A program made the position numbers and the translations under genes. From the NCBI RefSeq assembly GCF_036194065.1, contig NZ_CP108095.1, positions 124,001 through 188,000 of the forward strand: a DNA stretch of 64,000 nt, written 5' to 3'. Positions 8,136 through 15,585 of this stretch are shown one piece after another. Source of the DNA: Streptomyces sp. NBC_00239 (GTDB lineage Bacteria > Actinomycetota > Actinomycetes > Streptomycetales > Streptomycetaceae). The first letter of the stretch is position 1. Every line of letters starts with the position of its first letter. The notes under the pieces are model-generated. The model worked only from the letters and a program-made list of their open reading frames with translations. It had not been told where the DNA came from and did no database searches.

Positions 8136-9490
8136 CAGGAGCCTCCCGCAAACGGGTCGGCCGCCAGGCTGCCGGCCGGGGCGGCGAGAGGTCGGTGTGG
8201 ACGGGTCACGAAGGTCCGGGCCCGGAGGTCGGCCGCCCGGCTCGCCTCCTGCGGCCCTTGGTACGGCCCGTCAGCCTTCTCTGTGGCTTCGATTTGGTCC
8301 GGGCTTCGCTCCGGGCGCCGCAGGGGCCGGACGACGAAGGCGGTCGCCGGGGTGGCGGGGTGCCGGCCGTGCTCGCTCGTGCCCGGCCGGGGCGGAGAGG
8401 GGAATGCCGCGGCGGGTGTGGGCAGGACCGCCTCGGGCGGCGGGGGTGTGGTCAGGTCGGGGAACAGGTGGGCGGTGGCGGCGGGCAGATCGAGGTAGCC
8501 GTTGAGGCAGCGCGCCGGGTTGCCGTGGGCTTGTTCTGCGGTACAGGGGCGGGCGGTGGCCAGCAGCGCGTCGCGGACCGCGAGCGGGTCGGCCCGCCGA
8601 CCGAGGTGGCGCTGCATGCTGACCAGCAGGGCGGCAGCACCGGTGACCAGCGCGACCGCCGTGCAGGTGCCCTTGCGGGCCTTGACACCGCCGTCACCGG
8701 GGGTCGCGCCCAGCACGGCTTCGCCGAGGGCGGTGATGCCGTGCCCGGCATAGGCGGGGCCGTAGTTGCTGTAGGAGGAGATGGCGCCGTCGGCGCGGTG
8801 CGCCCCGACCACGAGCACACCGGGCAGCAGGGCCGGGGCGACGACACAGGCGCCGTAGTCGTTGCCGGCGGCCGCGGTGACCAGCACACCGGCGTCGACG
8901 GCGCGGGCGATGGCGCGTTTGAGCATCTCGTCGGTGTCCGCCGAGGCGGTGTGGTGGGAGATGTTGAACTGGATGATGTGCGCGCCGGCGTCCAGGAGTT
9001 CCTCGACGGCGCGGGCGGTGTGCCACGGGTCGGGCGGCAGGTCCGGATGCTCCGGCCGGGTGTCTCCGATGATGACGCCGCGGCAGTGGGGGGCCAGGCC
9101 GGGCAGGACGGTGCCGGGCCGGCCGAACACCACGCTGGCGGTGAACGTGCCGTGCTCGCGAAGCCTGTCGTCCACCGGCCCGGCCGGGCTCCACCACGGC
9201 GTACGCGCTTCCAGGTCGGCGTCGGCCAGACAGGGGTGGGACAGATCGGGCGGGCTCTCATAGATGCCGACGATGACCGAGGGATCGCCCAGGGTGTGTC
9301 GCCACAACTCCGTGATTCCCGGGACGGCCTGGTGCGGCAGGCGCGGCGCTGCCCCCGGCGGCCGGCGGGCCGGGTCGGGCGGGCCGGGCACGCTCACGGC
9401 GGCGTCGGGCAAGCCCGCGGCCTCGTGGACGGGCGGGGGCCAGGCGTCGGATCCGGCCGGGGGGTGAGGCGCTGGGGCGTGGCGGGGCAT
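8135..9490 (-). CDS. PatA/PatG-family subtilisin homologue with a Glu-His-Cys active site (subtiligase-like)
   Basis: 451 aa from ATG 9490 (a TTG at 9511 is also open; neither has a strong ribosome site). Residues 55-335 align with cyanobactin maturation proteases: PGITELWRHTLGDPSVIVG, then HGTFTASVVFG, VTAAAGNDYGACVVAPALLPG and GVKARKGTCTAVALVTG. The His (His113) and oxyanion Asn (Asn210) are kept. The catalytic Asp position is Glu78 (IYESPPDLSHP), the nucleophile is Cys276 and the residue four further on, normally Pro, is Ala280. Ser-to-Cys plus Pro-to-Ala are the changes that turn subtilisin into a peptide ligase. It may therefore join rather than cut the peptide, or be a non-catalytic partner. 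The C-terminal 110 residues are Pro-rich and look disordered. Second of three co-directional genes behind the precursor. Confidence 0.85.
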   Translation of the reverse strand: MPRHAPAPHPPAGSDAWPPPVHEAAGLPDAAVSVPGPPDPARRPPGAAPRLPHQAVPGITELWRHTLGDPSVIVGIYESPPDLSHPCLADADLEARTPWWSPAGPVDDRLREHGTFTASVVFGRPGTVLPGLAPHCRGVIIGDTRPEHPDLPPDPWHTARAVEELLDAGAHIIQFNISHHTASADTDEMLKRAIARAVDAGVLVTAAAGNDYGACVVAPALLPGVLVVGAHRADGAISSYSNYGPAYAGHGITALGEAVLGATPGDGGVKARKGTCTAVALVTGAAALLVSMQRHLGRRADPLAVRDALLATARPCTAEQAHGNPARCLNGYLDLPAATAHLFPDLTTPPPPEAVLPTPAAAFPSPPRPGTSEHGRHPATPATAFVVRPLRRPERSPDQIEATEKADGPYQGPQEASRAADLRARTFVTRPHRPLAAPAGSLAADPFAGGS

Positions 9491-9516
9491 GGTGGAACGT
9501 TCACCGATCAAGTAGA

Positions 9517-9614
9517 GGCTGCCCGTCCGTGCGGCGGGCAGCCGGTGGGGCCGGGGCGGTCGCAGGCCTGCGGCAGTGCGGGCAGTTGGTCTGCCCGCTG
9601 CGGGCGTGCCTGCG
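9517..9614 (-). terminator. Cluster of hairpins between the two protease genes
   Basis: GGCTGCCCG (9517-9525) pairs with CGGGCAGCC (9535-9543). A second structure has CGCAGGC (9561-9567) with GCCTGCG (9608-9614) enclosing GCGGGCAG and CTGCCCGC around a TTGGT loop. These lie just after the stop at 9629 on the minus strand and could attenuate, not fully block, expression of the downstream genes. Confidence 0.5.
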
Positions 9615-9628
9615 ATCGCGGTGGTGCT

Positions 9629-11581
9629 TCAGGCTTCGGGCCAGGTCCGGACCGGGCCGAGGGTGACCGGCAGGACATCCTTGACGTCGATGGTGAAGCG
9701 GTAGACGCGCTTGGCGCGGCGGCTGTTGTCGGGGTCGAAAAAGCGCAGTTTGACGTCCCAGCAGTCGCTGTCGGGCCGCCCGTAGGGGCTTTTCTCCACG
9801 TCGATGTTCTGCAGGGCCATCCCTCGACCGAGCGCTTCGGCGAGGGTCTGGCGGGCCTGGACGGCGTTGGTGGCGGCGAAGTTCAGCGCGCGGTCGCGGC
9901 TGGTGGCACCGAAGTTGCGCAGGTCGTAGTAGATGCGCTGGAGGAAATCGGAGACGGCGGCCGCCAGCCGGTCCCGGTCGGGGGCGGTCCCGGCCTGGTT
10001 CTGCTGGGGCACGTCCCATCCGGAAGTGACCGCGTGGGCCAGGCTGGCGACCGACCAGCCGTACAGGCCGCGGGTCAGGTTGATCTCGACGACCGGGATG
10101 TGCTGGCCGTTGAACAACCGGACGGTGCGCCCCGGCAGGGTCCCGGGTACGGAGACGCGGTCGACGAACTCGGTGTCGTCTTCGGCCCTCTGCTGCAGGT
10201 CCAGGAACTGCACGAGCCGCTCGTACACGCCTGGCCCGTAGCCTCCGACCGGCTCGATCGCATAGACCGGGGTCAGGTCCAGGTTCAGCGTCCAGATCAG
10301 CGGAGTGGCCTCTGACGGGTTGGCCTGCAGATAGTCCACCATCTGCCGAGGATCGTAGGGGTTGGCCGGTACGCTCACCCCGCTTTCCACTTCCACCGGC
10401 GGCATGAGCTGCTTGAAGGTGTCACGGCGGGCCTCGCTGCCGAAGTCGTAGCCCAGGGTCCCCAGCGCGTACGCCAGCCGCCGACCGGCCGGCCGGGCCT
10501 GCTGGGCCGAGGCGCGCACGCCGGCTGCGGCCGGGGCGGACACGTCGGCGGCGCAGCCGCAGGCTGCACCGGCACCGCCCGGGCCCGGCTCACCACACGA
10601 CGGCAGCACCCGGCCCGGATCGTCGGCCGGCGCGGCGGCCGGGCTCGGGAAGGGTGTCGCAGCCGATGGCGGGACGGCAGGGGACGGAATCGCGGCCGGG
10701 TAGGTGGACGTGGTCACAGCATTCACCGTTCTCGTGATGTTGAGGGTTCCGGTCAGATAGCGGGCGCACATTTCGTCCCGGCCGTCCGGCAGGGGGCACG
10801 GGTCGGCGTTGGCCAGCAACAGCTCGCCGAGGCCGAGCAGGTCGAACCTGCCGCTCGCCCGCAGTTGCAGACTCGCCAGCAGGGCCGCAACACCGGACAC
10901 GACGGGCGCCGCGAAGCTGGTGCCGCTCATTGCGGCCGTCCCGCCGCCGGGAACGGCGACCCTGATCTCGTGGCCGGGCGCGAGCAGGCCTTGGCGGCGG
11001 AGGCCGTGCCCGAAGTTGCTTTGTTCCAGCGGCTTTCCCTGGTGATCGCAGGCACCGACCGCGAGCACTCCGGGCAGTGCGGCGGGCACGTGATCGCACA
11101 GGCAGCCGTCGTTGCCGGCGGCCGCGACCACCAGCACTCCGTCCTCGTGGCAGCGGTCCACCACCCGCGTCAGCGCATCCTCTGCTTCTGCCGCTTGAGC
11201 CAATTGCCCCCCGCTGACGTTGATGATGTGCGCGCCGGCGTCAGCGGCCAGTTCGATCGCCCGGGCCAACTGCAGCTGGGAGGTGCGCCGGTCGTCGGTG
11301 AACACCGGCACGCTGATGGCCCTGCAGCCGGGCGCCACGCCCGCCACCGGGCCGTCGTGCCGCCCGAACAGCACGCCGGCCACCGCCGTGCCGTGCGCCG
11401 CCGCCGGCCCTGCGGGGTCACCTCCCGGGAACACCTCGGTCAGTTGCGTCAGCGCCGTATCCACCAGGGCCGGATGGGTCTGGTCGACCAGGCCATCCAC
11501 CATGGCCACCGTGATGCAGCTCTCCCCACGGGTCAGCTGCCACAACCCGGGAACGCCCGCGATCGCGGAAACCTCGCCCAC
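9629..11581 (-). CDS. PatA/PatG-type cyanobactin maturation protease
   Basis: 650 aa from GTG 11581, chosen because GGAGG precedes it by 7 nt and because an earlier GTG at 11656 falls inside a hairpin. Residues 1-245 are a subtilisin domain with an intact triad: Asp29 (AMVDGLVDQTHP), His63 (AHGTAVAGVLFG), Asn157 (VVAAAGNDGC) and Ser222 (SGTSFAAPVVSG). A Pro/Ala-rich linker follows. Residues about 370-650 match the C-terminal domain shared by PatA and PatG (LGYDFGSEARRD, NPYDPRQMVDYL, LIWTLNLDLTPVYAIEP). In cyanobactin pathways such enzymes remove the leader (PatA) or the follower with macrocyclisation (PatG). As the only enzyme with a full triad in this operon, it probably performs the leader cleavage. 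Confidence 0.9.
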   Translation of the reverse strand: MGEVSAIAGVPGLWQLTRGESCITVAMVDGLVDQTHPALVDTALTQLTEVFPGGDPAGPAAAHGTAVAGVLFGRHDGPVAGVAPGCRAISVPVFTDDRRTSQLQLARAIELAADAGAHIINVSGGQLAQAAEAEDALTRVVDRCHEDGVLVVAAAGNDGCLCDHVPAALPGVLAVGACDHQGKPLEQSNFGHGLRRQGLLAPGHEIRVAVPGGGTAAMSGTSFAAPVVSGVAALLASLQLRASGRFDLLGLGELLLANADPCPLPDGRDEMCARYLTGTLNITRTVNAVTTSTYPAAIPSPAVPPSAATPFPSPAAAPADDPGRVLPSCGEPGPGGAGAACGCAADVSAPAAAGVRASAQQARPAGRRLAYALGTLGYDFGSEARRDTFKQLMPPVEVESGVSVPANPYDPRQMVDYLQANPSEATPLIWTLNLDLTPVYAIEPVGGYGPGVYERLVQFLDLQQRAEDDTEFVDRVSVPGTLPGRTVRLFNGQHIPVVEINLTRGLYGWSVASLAHAVTSGWDVPQQNQAGTAPDRDRLAAAVSDFLQRIYYDLRNFGATSRDRALNFAATNAVQARQTLAEALGRGMALQNIDVEKSPYGRPDSDCWDVKLRFFDPDNSRRAKRVYRFTIDVKDVLPVTLGPVRTWPEA

Positions 11582-11628
11582 CGCACTCCCTCCGGGACGG
11601 AAAACCTGACTGCCTTCGGGCCAGAAGT

Positions 11629-11663
11629 GGGGCGGGCACCGACTCCGTGCCGGCACCCGCCCC
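11629..11663 (-). terminator. Hairpin between precursor and protease genes
   Basis: GGGGCGGGCACC (11629-11640) and GGCACCCGCCCC (11652-11663) pair at 10 of 12 positions, starting 18 nt past the precursor stop. A partial terminator here would keep precursor mRNA in excess over enzyme mRNA, a common layout in RiPP operons. That role is inference. Confidence 0.5.
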
Positions 11664-11680
11664 TGGCCTGGGGCTATCGG

Positions 11681-11827
11681 CTACTCGTCGTCCTCACCGG
11701 CGAACCCTTGGTACGAGTACCACTTTCCGTCGCCGGACTGCGTGGCCCCCTCGGCTTCGGGCACGGCAGCGCCGGTGACGGTCCGCTCGACCGGAGTGGC
11801 CAAGCACGGCATGAGGTCCTGCGACAT
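11681..11827 (-). CDS. Cyanobactin-like RiPP precursor peptide, 48 aa
   Basis: ATG 11827 has AAAGGAG at ideal spacing. The peptide begins MSQDLMPCLATPVERTVTG and ends GDGKWYSYQGFAGEDDE. The leader pattern L-P-x4-PVERT resembles cyanobactin leaders of the KKNLxPxxxxPVxRE type, and the last seven residues FAGEDDE closely match the FAGDDAE follower I recall for anacyclamide- and prenylagaramide-type precursors. The core should therefore end at Gly41, just before Phe42, and include KWYSYQG; the left border is not defined by the sequence (anywhere from about residue 28 to 35). There is no Cys in the presumed core, so no thiazole can form. Position, strand and direct linkage to two PatA/PatG-type genes and an oxidase support the call. 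Family similarity is from memory and must be checked. Confidence 0.82.
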   Translation of the reverse strand: MSQDLMPCLATPVERTVTGAAVPEAEGATQSGDGKWYSYQGFAGEDDE

Positions 11828-11898
11828 GATGATGGCTCCTTTCATGCTGGTGGATCATTGACCAGACCCACATCGCGTATACTAAGAGTAGCAAAACG

Positions 11899-11913
11899 GT
11901 AACAGTCTGTCAC
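11899..11913. promoter_or_regulatory. Dyad upstream of the RiPP operon
   Basis: GTAACAG-T-CTGTCAC is a near-perfect inverted repeat (6 of 7 pairs) 72 nt upstream of the precursor start, in an unusually AT-rich stretch. On the minus strand CTTAGTATACG nearby could supply a -10 box. Probable operator for the precursor operon. Confidence 0.4.
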
Positions 11914-12108
11914 CATGCGGCTTCTGGGTGTAGGTACTCCTCTGAGCACCCTGGGCCACCACTTCACCGGGGCCAGTCGTGCGGAACAACGTCACCCCGC
12001 CGCAGGCCGAGCGGGCCGAGCACACGACCGGCCTTTGCGAACCGATGCGTTCCGGGCCGGCCCGAAGCCTGACCCGCCAGCTGCTACCCGTACAGGAAGG
12101 AGCCGGTC

Positions 12109-12351
12109 ATGTCGTCGTTCCCGCCGCAGGTGGAGCCGGTGCGCCGCGAGAGGCTCACCAATCCCTACGCCACGGTCGACTTGGGCTCGCCCACCACGGC
12201 CGCCGAACCGTCCGCTGGGGCAGACGACGGATCGTCCACCAGGCGCCAGCAGGAACGGGCCCGGCTCTGGCTGCGGTACAGCGCCAACGTCAACGACCCG
12301 GCGGCCTACCAGCTGCCCACCCGCGAACAAGCCATGCTGGCGGCCCTGTAG
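12109..12351 (+). CDS. Small protein (80 aa) divergent from the RiPP precursor
   Basis: ATG 12109 is preceded by AAGGAG at good spacing. The product begins MSSFPPQVEPVRRERLTNPY and ends with a charged helical part (TRRQQERARLWLRYSANVND..REQAMLAAL). I do not recognise the family. Two readings are open. It may be an unrelated small helical protein. Alternatively, the N-terminal P-x-V-x-PV-R-R-E pattern resembles the leader of the neighbouring precursor and it could be a second, divergent substrate, although it has no FAG-type follower. The gene lies 281 nt from the precursor start, on the other side of the dyad at 11899. Confidence 0.5.
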   Translation: MSSFPPQVEPVRRERLTNPYATVDLGSPTTAAEPSAGADDGSSTRRQQERARLWLRYSANVNDPAAYQLPTREQAMLAAL

Positions 12352-12697
12352 CACGCGTTGTCAGGAGCGTCCCCCATACCCCACACGACCAGGGGTCTCA
12401 TCAGCACCTGCCGAAATCCAACGGAGTAGGGCTTCGCCTGGGGGGCCGAGCTTGGGCTTCTGCCCGCCGGGGCGCCCCCGGGTCCAGGCGGATTCCAGAC
12501 CGTCGATCGGCCGCTCCGACATCAGGTGCCTCGCGCTCGAACCGGACGACCTCGGGCTCCTGGTGCCGTACCTGGAGGTGTGCGTTCTAGCCGACTCCTT
12601 CACCTACCCCGGACGCTCGAATCGCATGGAAGGCCTGGGGGCGAGGATCTAGGAGCTGGCGCCGCCCGGGTCGCCCGAGCGCGCACCCGTCGATGCC
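12352..12697. other. Decayed coding DNA upstream of a membrane-protein frame
   Basis: From about 12530 the frame used by the next gene reads LGLLVPYLEVCVLADSF and then meets TAG at 12650-12652, after which it continues open to 13150. This suggests one older gene interrupted by a stop codon. The remaining DNA shows nothing recognisable. Confidence 0.4.
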
Positions 12698-13150
12698 GTG
12701 AGGGGCTGGGCCGGCCGTAGCTACTGCGACAACCTGGTGGTCGGCGCTGCCCTCGGGCGGATGCAGGAGGCCGGTGCCGCGGAGCAGAGCGTGCTGGTCA
12801 CGGATGCGTTGAAGCGAGCCGCCAGTGGCGAAGCCGGTGTTGATGCCGGTGAGGACCTCCAGGCGGCCGAACCGGCCGCGGCGGTCGAGCTCCTCCAGGG
12901 CCGCCGCAACGCGCTACTGCACCTGCTCCTCGCCCACCGCGTCGCCGCGTACCTTGTGACGTTCGTCCTGTCCTTCGGCCTGAACACCGCGCTGGTGTGG
13001 AGCGGCGCGCTGGACTTCAGCCTGTGGGGCTGGCTCCTGTGGATCCCGGTGCTCACCGCGGAGGCCAAGCTCCGCCAGGCCAAGCGGATGGGTCGAGAAC
13101 GTGTCCTCGCACGAATCCAGGAACGCCACGAGCAGCGGCACGCCGCCTGA
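12698..13150 (+). CDS. Membrane-associated hypothetical protein, possibly truncated
   Basis: 150 aa from GTG 12698, with no evident ribosome binding site. Residues 60-75 and about 75-125 hold a helical part and two hydrophobic segments (AAYLVTFVLSFGLNTALVW and FSLWGWLLWIPVLTAEA), followed by a basic helical tail (KLRQAKRMGRERVLARIQER). No known domain is apparent. The same frame is open upstream across a TAG at 12650 with protein-like sequence on both sides, so this could be the downstream half of a pseudogene. Confidence 0.4.
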   Translation: MRGWAGRSYCDNLVVGAALGRMQEAGAAEQSVLVTDALKRAASGEAGVDAGEDLQAAEPAAAVELLQGRRNALLHLLLAHRVAAYLVTFVLSFGLNTALVWSGALDFSLWGWLLWIPVLTAEAKLRQAKRMGRERVLARIQERHEQRHAA

Positions 13151-13558
13151 GCGTCGGTAAACAGCACCTACGCGCGCCGAGCGTCTTCGACACATTCGGA
13201 CGACGACCGAGGGTGCGCTGCGCCATGCGTGCGCCGGGCCGGTTGGAGCAGTACGAGGGGCAGCCCGGGTCACTGTTCGGCGAGCAAGGCGGGCTGTTTG
13301 CGCATGTCGGGAAAACGCCGGTGTCGCCGCCTTCGAGCCTCTCGGCGGGTTGAGCCCGCCATCGCTTGACGACAGGCCGGACCGGCTTGATCCGACCGCC
13401 CGGGTCCACTGTGCTTGACAGCGGACTGTCCGGGCGGGTCGGGCGGTGGGAGGCTGCGGGTCGTGTCCGGGTTGATCTCGGACAAGCTCACCGAACCAGC
13501 CGATGAGGGAAGCGATCTGGAGTGCGGGCACGCCCTCGTTCGCTGTGCGGGCCTTGTT
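13151..13558. other. No gene recognised
   Basis: Short overlapping frames on both strands with no ribosome site or domain. The stretch leads into the first copy of a 102-bp direct repeat at 13559. Confidence 0.4.
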
Positions 13559-13660
13559 GTGCCACCGACGGAATGGGCTTGCCCAGGTGACGAAACGCGG
13601 TCGACGGTCGGCCGGGCATCACGGCTCTGCCTGCGCTCGCACCGCAGCTGGCTCCCGTTA
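13559..13660. repeat. 102-bp direct repeat, copy 1
   Basis: Identical, apart from one base (GGGCTT versus GGGCCT), to 14832-14933. The two copies flank the quinone reductase gene. The second copy directly abuts the 3' end of a transposase remnant, so the repeat is probably an insertion-sequence end. Confidence 0.85.
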
Positions 13661-13753
13661 GCGGTCATCACCCGGGATCGCGGACACAGCTGCGCGGGAT
13701 CGACGCCTGGCGGAAGCCACGTTCCTGCAGGTCAGTCAATTCCGTCGGTTGCC

Positions 13754-14725
13754 CTAGGGGATGACGAGTAGCTTGCCGGTGGTACGCCGAGCCTCCAGAT
13801 CGCGGTGAGCTTGGGCGACCTCGGCGAGCGGGTAGCGGGCCGTCACGGTGGTCTCAAGCGCCTTGGTGCGCACCAATTCAAGCACGTCGGCGGCGCGCCG
13901 GAGCAGCTCGGACCGATCGGCGATGAAGTCCCCGAGGCTTGGCCGGATCAGGGTCAGCGAACCGCCCTGGGCGAGCCGGATGGGGTCGAAGGGCGGCACT
14001 GCACCACTCGCGGCGCCGAAGAGCACCAGGTGGCCGCGGGTTCGCAGGCTGGCGAGGCTCGCATCGAAAGTGTCCCTGCCGACGCCGTCGAAGACGACAG
14101 GCAGGCCCTGGCCGCCATGGAGCCGCTTCACCTCGGCCGCAAGATCGTCCACTGCAGAGTAGAGGATCACCTCGGCGGCCCCGGCGCGCCGCGCCAGCTG
14201 GGCCTTCTCCGGTGTCGAGGTCGTGCCGATCACTCTGCCGCCGAGATGGGTGATGAGCTGGGTCAGCACAAGCCCCATGCCGCCGGCAGCAGCGTGCACG
14301 AGCACCGTGTCGCCCGGCTGGACCGGGTAGGCGTCCTTGACGAGGTAGTGCGCCGTCATGCCCTGCAGCAGCACGGCGGCGGCGGCCTCGAAGTCGACGC
14401 CGTCGGGCAGGGGCACGAGCCGGGAGGAGTCCACGACGGCCTGCTCGGCATAGGTGCCGGGAATCTCCACCCAGCCGACCCGGTCTCCCACAGCGACGTG
14501 GGTGACGCCGGGTCCAACCTCGAGGACCGTGCCCGCCCCCTCAGTGCCCGGGGTGAAGGGCAGCGGGAGGGTGTACCGGCCCTGGCGGTGGTATACGTCG
14601 AGGAAGTTGACGCCGGACGCGGCGACCTCCACGACCGCCTGGCCCGGGCCCGGCACCGGTTGATCTATGTCGACCAGTCGCAGCACCTCGGGACCGCCCA
14701 CTTCGGAAACCTGAATCGCTCGCAT
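13754..14725 (-). CDS. qor: NADPH:quinone oxidoreductase (QorA-type, zinc-independent MDR)
   Basis: 323 aa, normal length for the family. The ATG follows a strong AGGAGGGG. Features in order: N-terminal GroES-like domain with GVNFLDVYHRQGRY and GTEGAGTV, then the Rossmann domain with LLQGMTAHYLV and the nucleotide-binding VHAAAGGMGL, and FDGVGRDTFDASL. The residues that bind zinc in alcohol dehydrogenases are missing, as expected for quinone reductases. It reduces quinones with NADPH in the cytosol. Downstream and upstream lie two copies of a 102-bp repeat, which suggests the gene could have moved as a cassette. Confidence 0.92.
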   Translation of the reverse strand: MRAIQVSEVGGPEVLRLVDIDQPVPGPGQAVVEVAASGVNFLDVYHRQGRYTLPLPFTPGTEGAGTVLEVGPGVTHVAVGDRVGWVEIPGTYAEQAVVDSSRLVPLPDGVDFEAAAAVLLQGMTAHYLVKDAYPVQPGDTVLVHAAAGGMGLVLTQLITHLGGRVIGTTSTPEKAQLARRAGAAEVILYSAVDDLAAEVKRLHGGQGLPVVFDGVGRDTFDASLASLRTRGHLVLFGAASGAVPPFDPIRLAQGGSLTLIRPSLGDFIADRSELLRRAADVLELVRTKALETTVTARYPLAEVAQAHRDLEARRTTGKLLVIP

Positions 14726-14831
14726 GACCCCTCCTGAAACGGCTAACTTCCCTCACCAACTCCACTCGTGGCGATCCCATTCCCGCTCGCGGTGAGGTGT
14801 CGTAGCCGTCACGTGCCCACGTGGGAGAAGG

Positions 14832-14933
14832 GTGCCACCGACGGAATGGGCCTGCCCAGGTGACGAAACGCGGTCGACGGTCGGCCGGGCATCACGGCTC
14901 TGCCTGCGCTCGCACCGCAGCTGGCTCCCGTTA
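14832..14933. repeat. 102-bp direct repeat, copy 2
   Basis: Second copy of the repeat at 13559-13660. It ends exactly where the transposase remnant at 14931-15215 begins, on its 3' side. Confidence 0.85.
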
Positions 14934-15215
14934 CTGAGGCTGTAGGCGTGGTGTCGTCGGTGTGAGGCCCGTCGCGGTGAGACACCCGTCGATGAGGTCG
15001 CTGCGGTACTGGATCTGGCGGATGCCGTGCCGGAGTCGGCAGATGAGGTGGTCGGGGTCGGTGAAGTCGGTGTTGGCCTGACTGGTCCGGCGGAGAACCG
15101 ACCAGATGCCGTCGACGGGGTTGAGGTCGGGTGCGTAGGGCGGCAGGTGGTAGGCGGTGATCCAGTCCTGTGCGTCGACGAAGGCCCGCATGCGGCGGTC
15201 TTTGTGGACGTTCAA
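14931..15215 (-). pseudogene. IS630-family transposase, C-terminal remnant
   Basis: 94 aa with NVHKDRRMRAFVDAQDW and the hallmark LPPYAPDLNPVDGIWSVLRR of IS630-type DDE enzymes, where the last acidic residue is usually Glu or Asp near this motif. In-frame sequence extends a little upstream (VEVPDNLNVHKD) and then stops, so the N-terminal half, with the first two catalytic acids, is gone. Not able to transpose. Confidence 0.85.
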
Positions 15216-15585
15216 GTTGTCCGGTACTTCAACATGCTTCGCTCTCAGTCTGTTGTGGCAGGGTTGCGCCGCTTGGCCGAGTCATCCCTGTGCACGCGGC
15301 TCGCCGGAAGAGCACTATCAACTCAGGTTCTGGCCGCGGCACTCCCCCCGACCGCGGCCAGGACCGGTTGCCTCAGCCGCGCCGTGGCACTGGGGCACCG
15401 GGTGGTCCCGGCGACAGGCGGCACCAACGTTCCGGGGCCATCCCGAGGCAAAGTCAGCCATCCACTGGGCAGAAGCTAGCGCTGTTGTTGGGAGACTCGG
15501 CGGCCAGCCCGAGCCAGGAGGAACCGTGAGGCGGTTTGCTTCTTTGTACAAGAAGCCGGCAGCCGCCAGACGGTACGGGCCGCTC
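15216..15585. other. No gene recognised; weak hairpin at 15538-15556
   Basis: Nothing coding is supported. GCTTCTT (15538-15544) and AAGAAGC (15550-15556) form a 7-bp hairpin about 30 nt beyond the stop of the minus-strand gene at 15586 and could end its transcript. Confidence 0.4.

Noticed and set aside
9490..9511. TTG 9511 as the start of the Cys-type subtilisin homologue
   Set aside because: No ribosome site at suitable spacing and only seven more codons; ATG 9490 kept, but not proven.
8195..10315. A 706-codon plus-strand frame across both protease genes
   Set aside because: Shadow of the PatA/PatG-type genes; no ribosome site or domain.
11694..11894. A 66-codon minus-strand frame over the RiPP precursor
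   Set aside because: It is in another frame, Arg/His-rich and lacks a ribosome site; the 48-aa frame has AAAGGAG and family-like ends.
13754..14725. Zinc-containing alcohol dehydrogenase
   Set aside because: The zinc-ligand Cys/His residues are absent; motif pattern fits quinone reductase.
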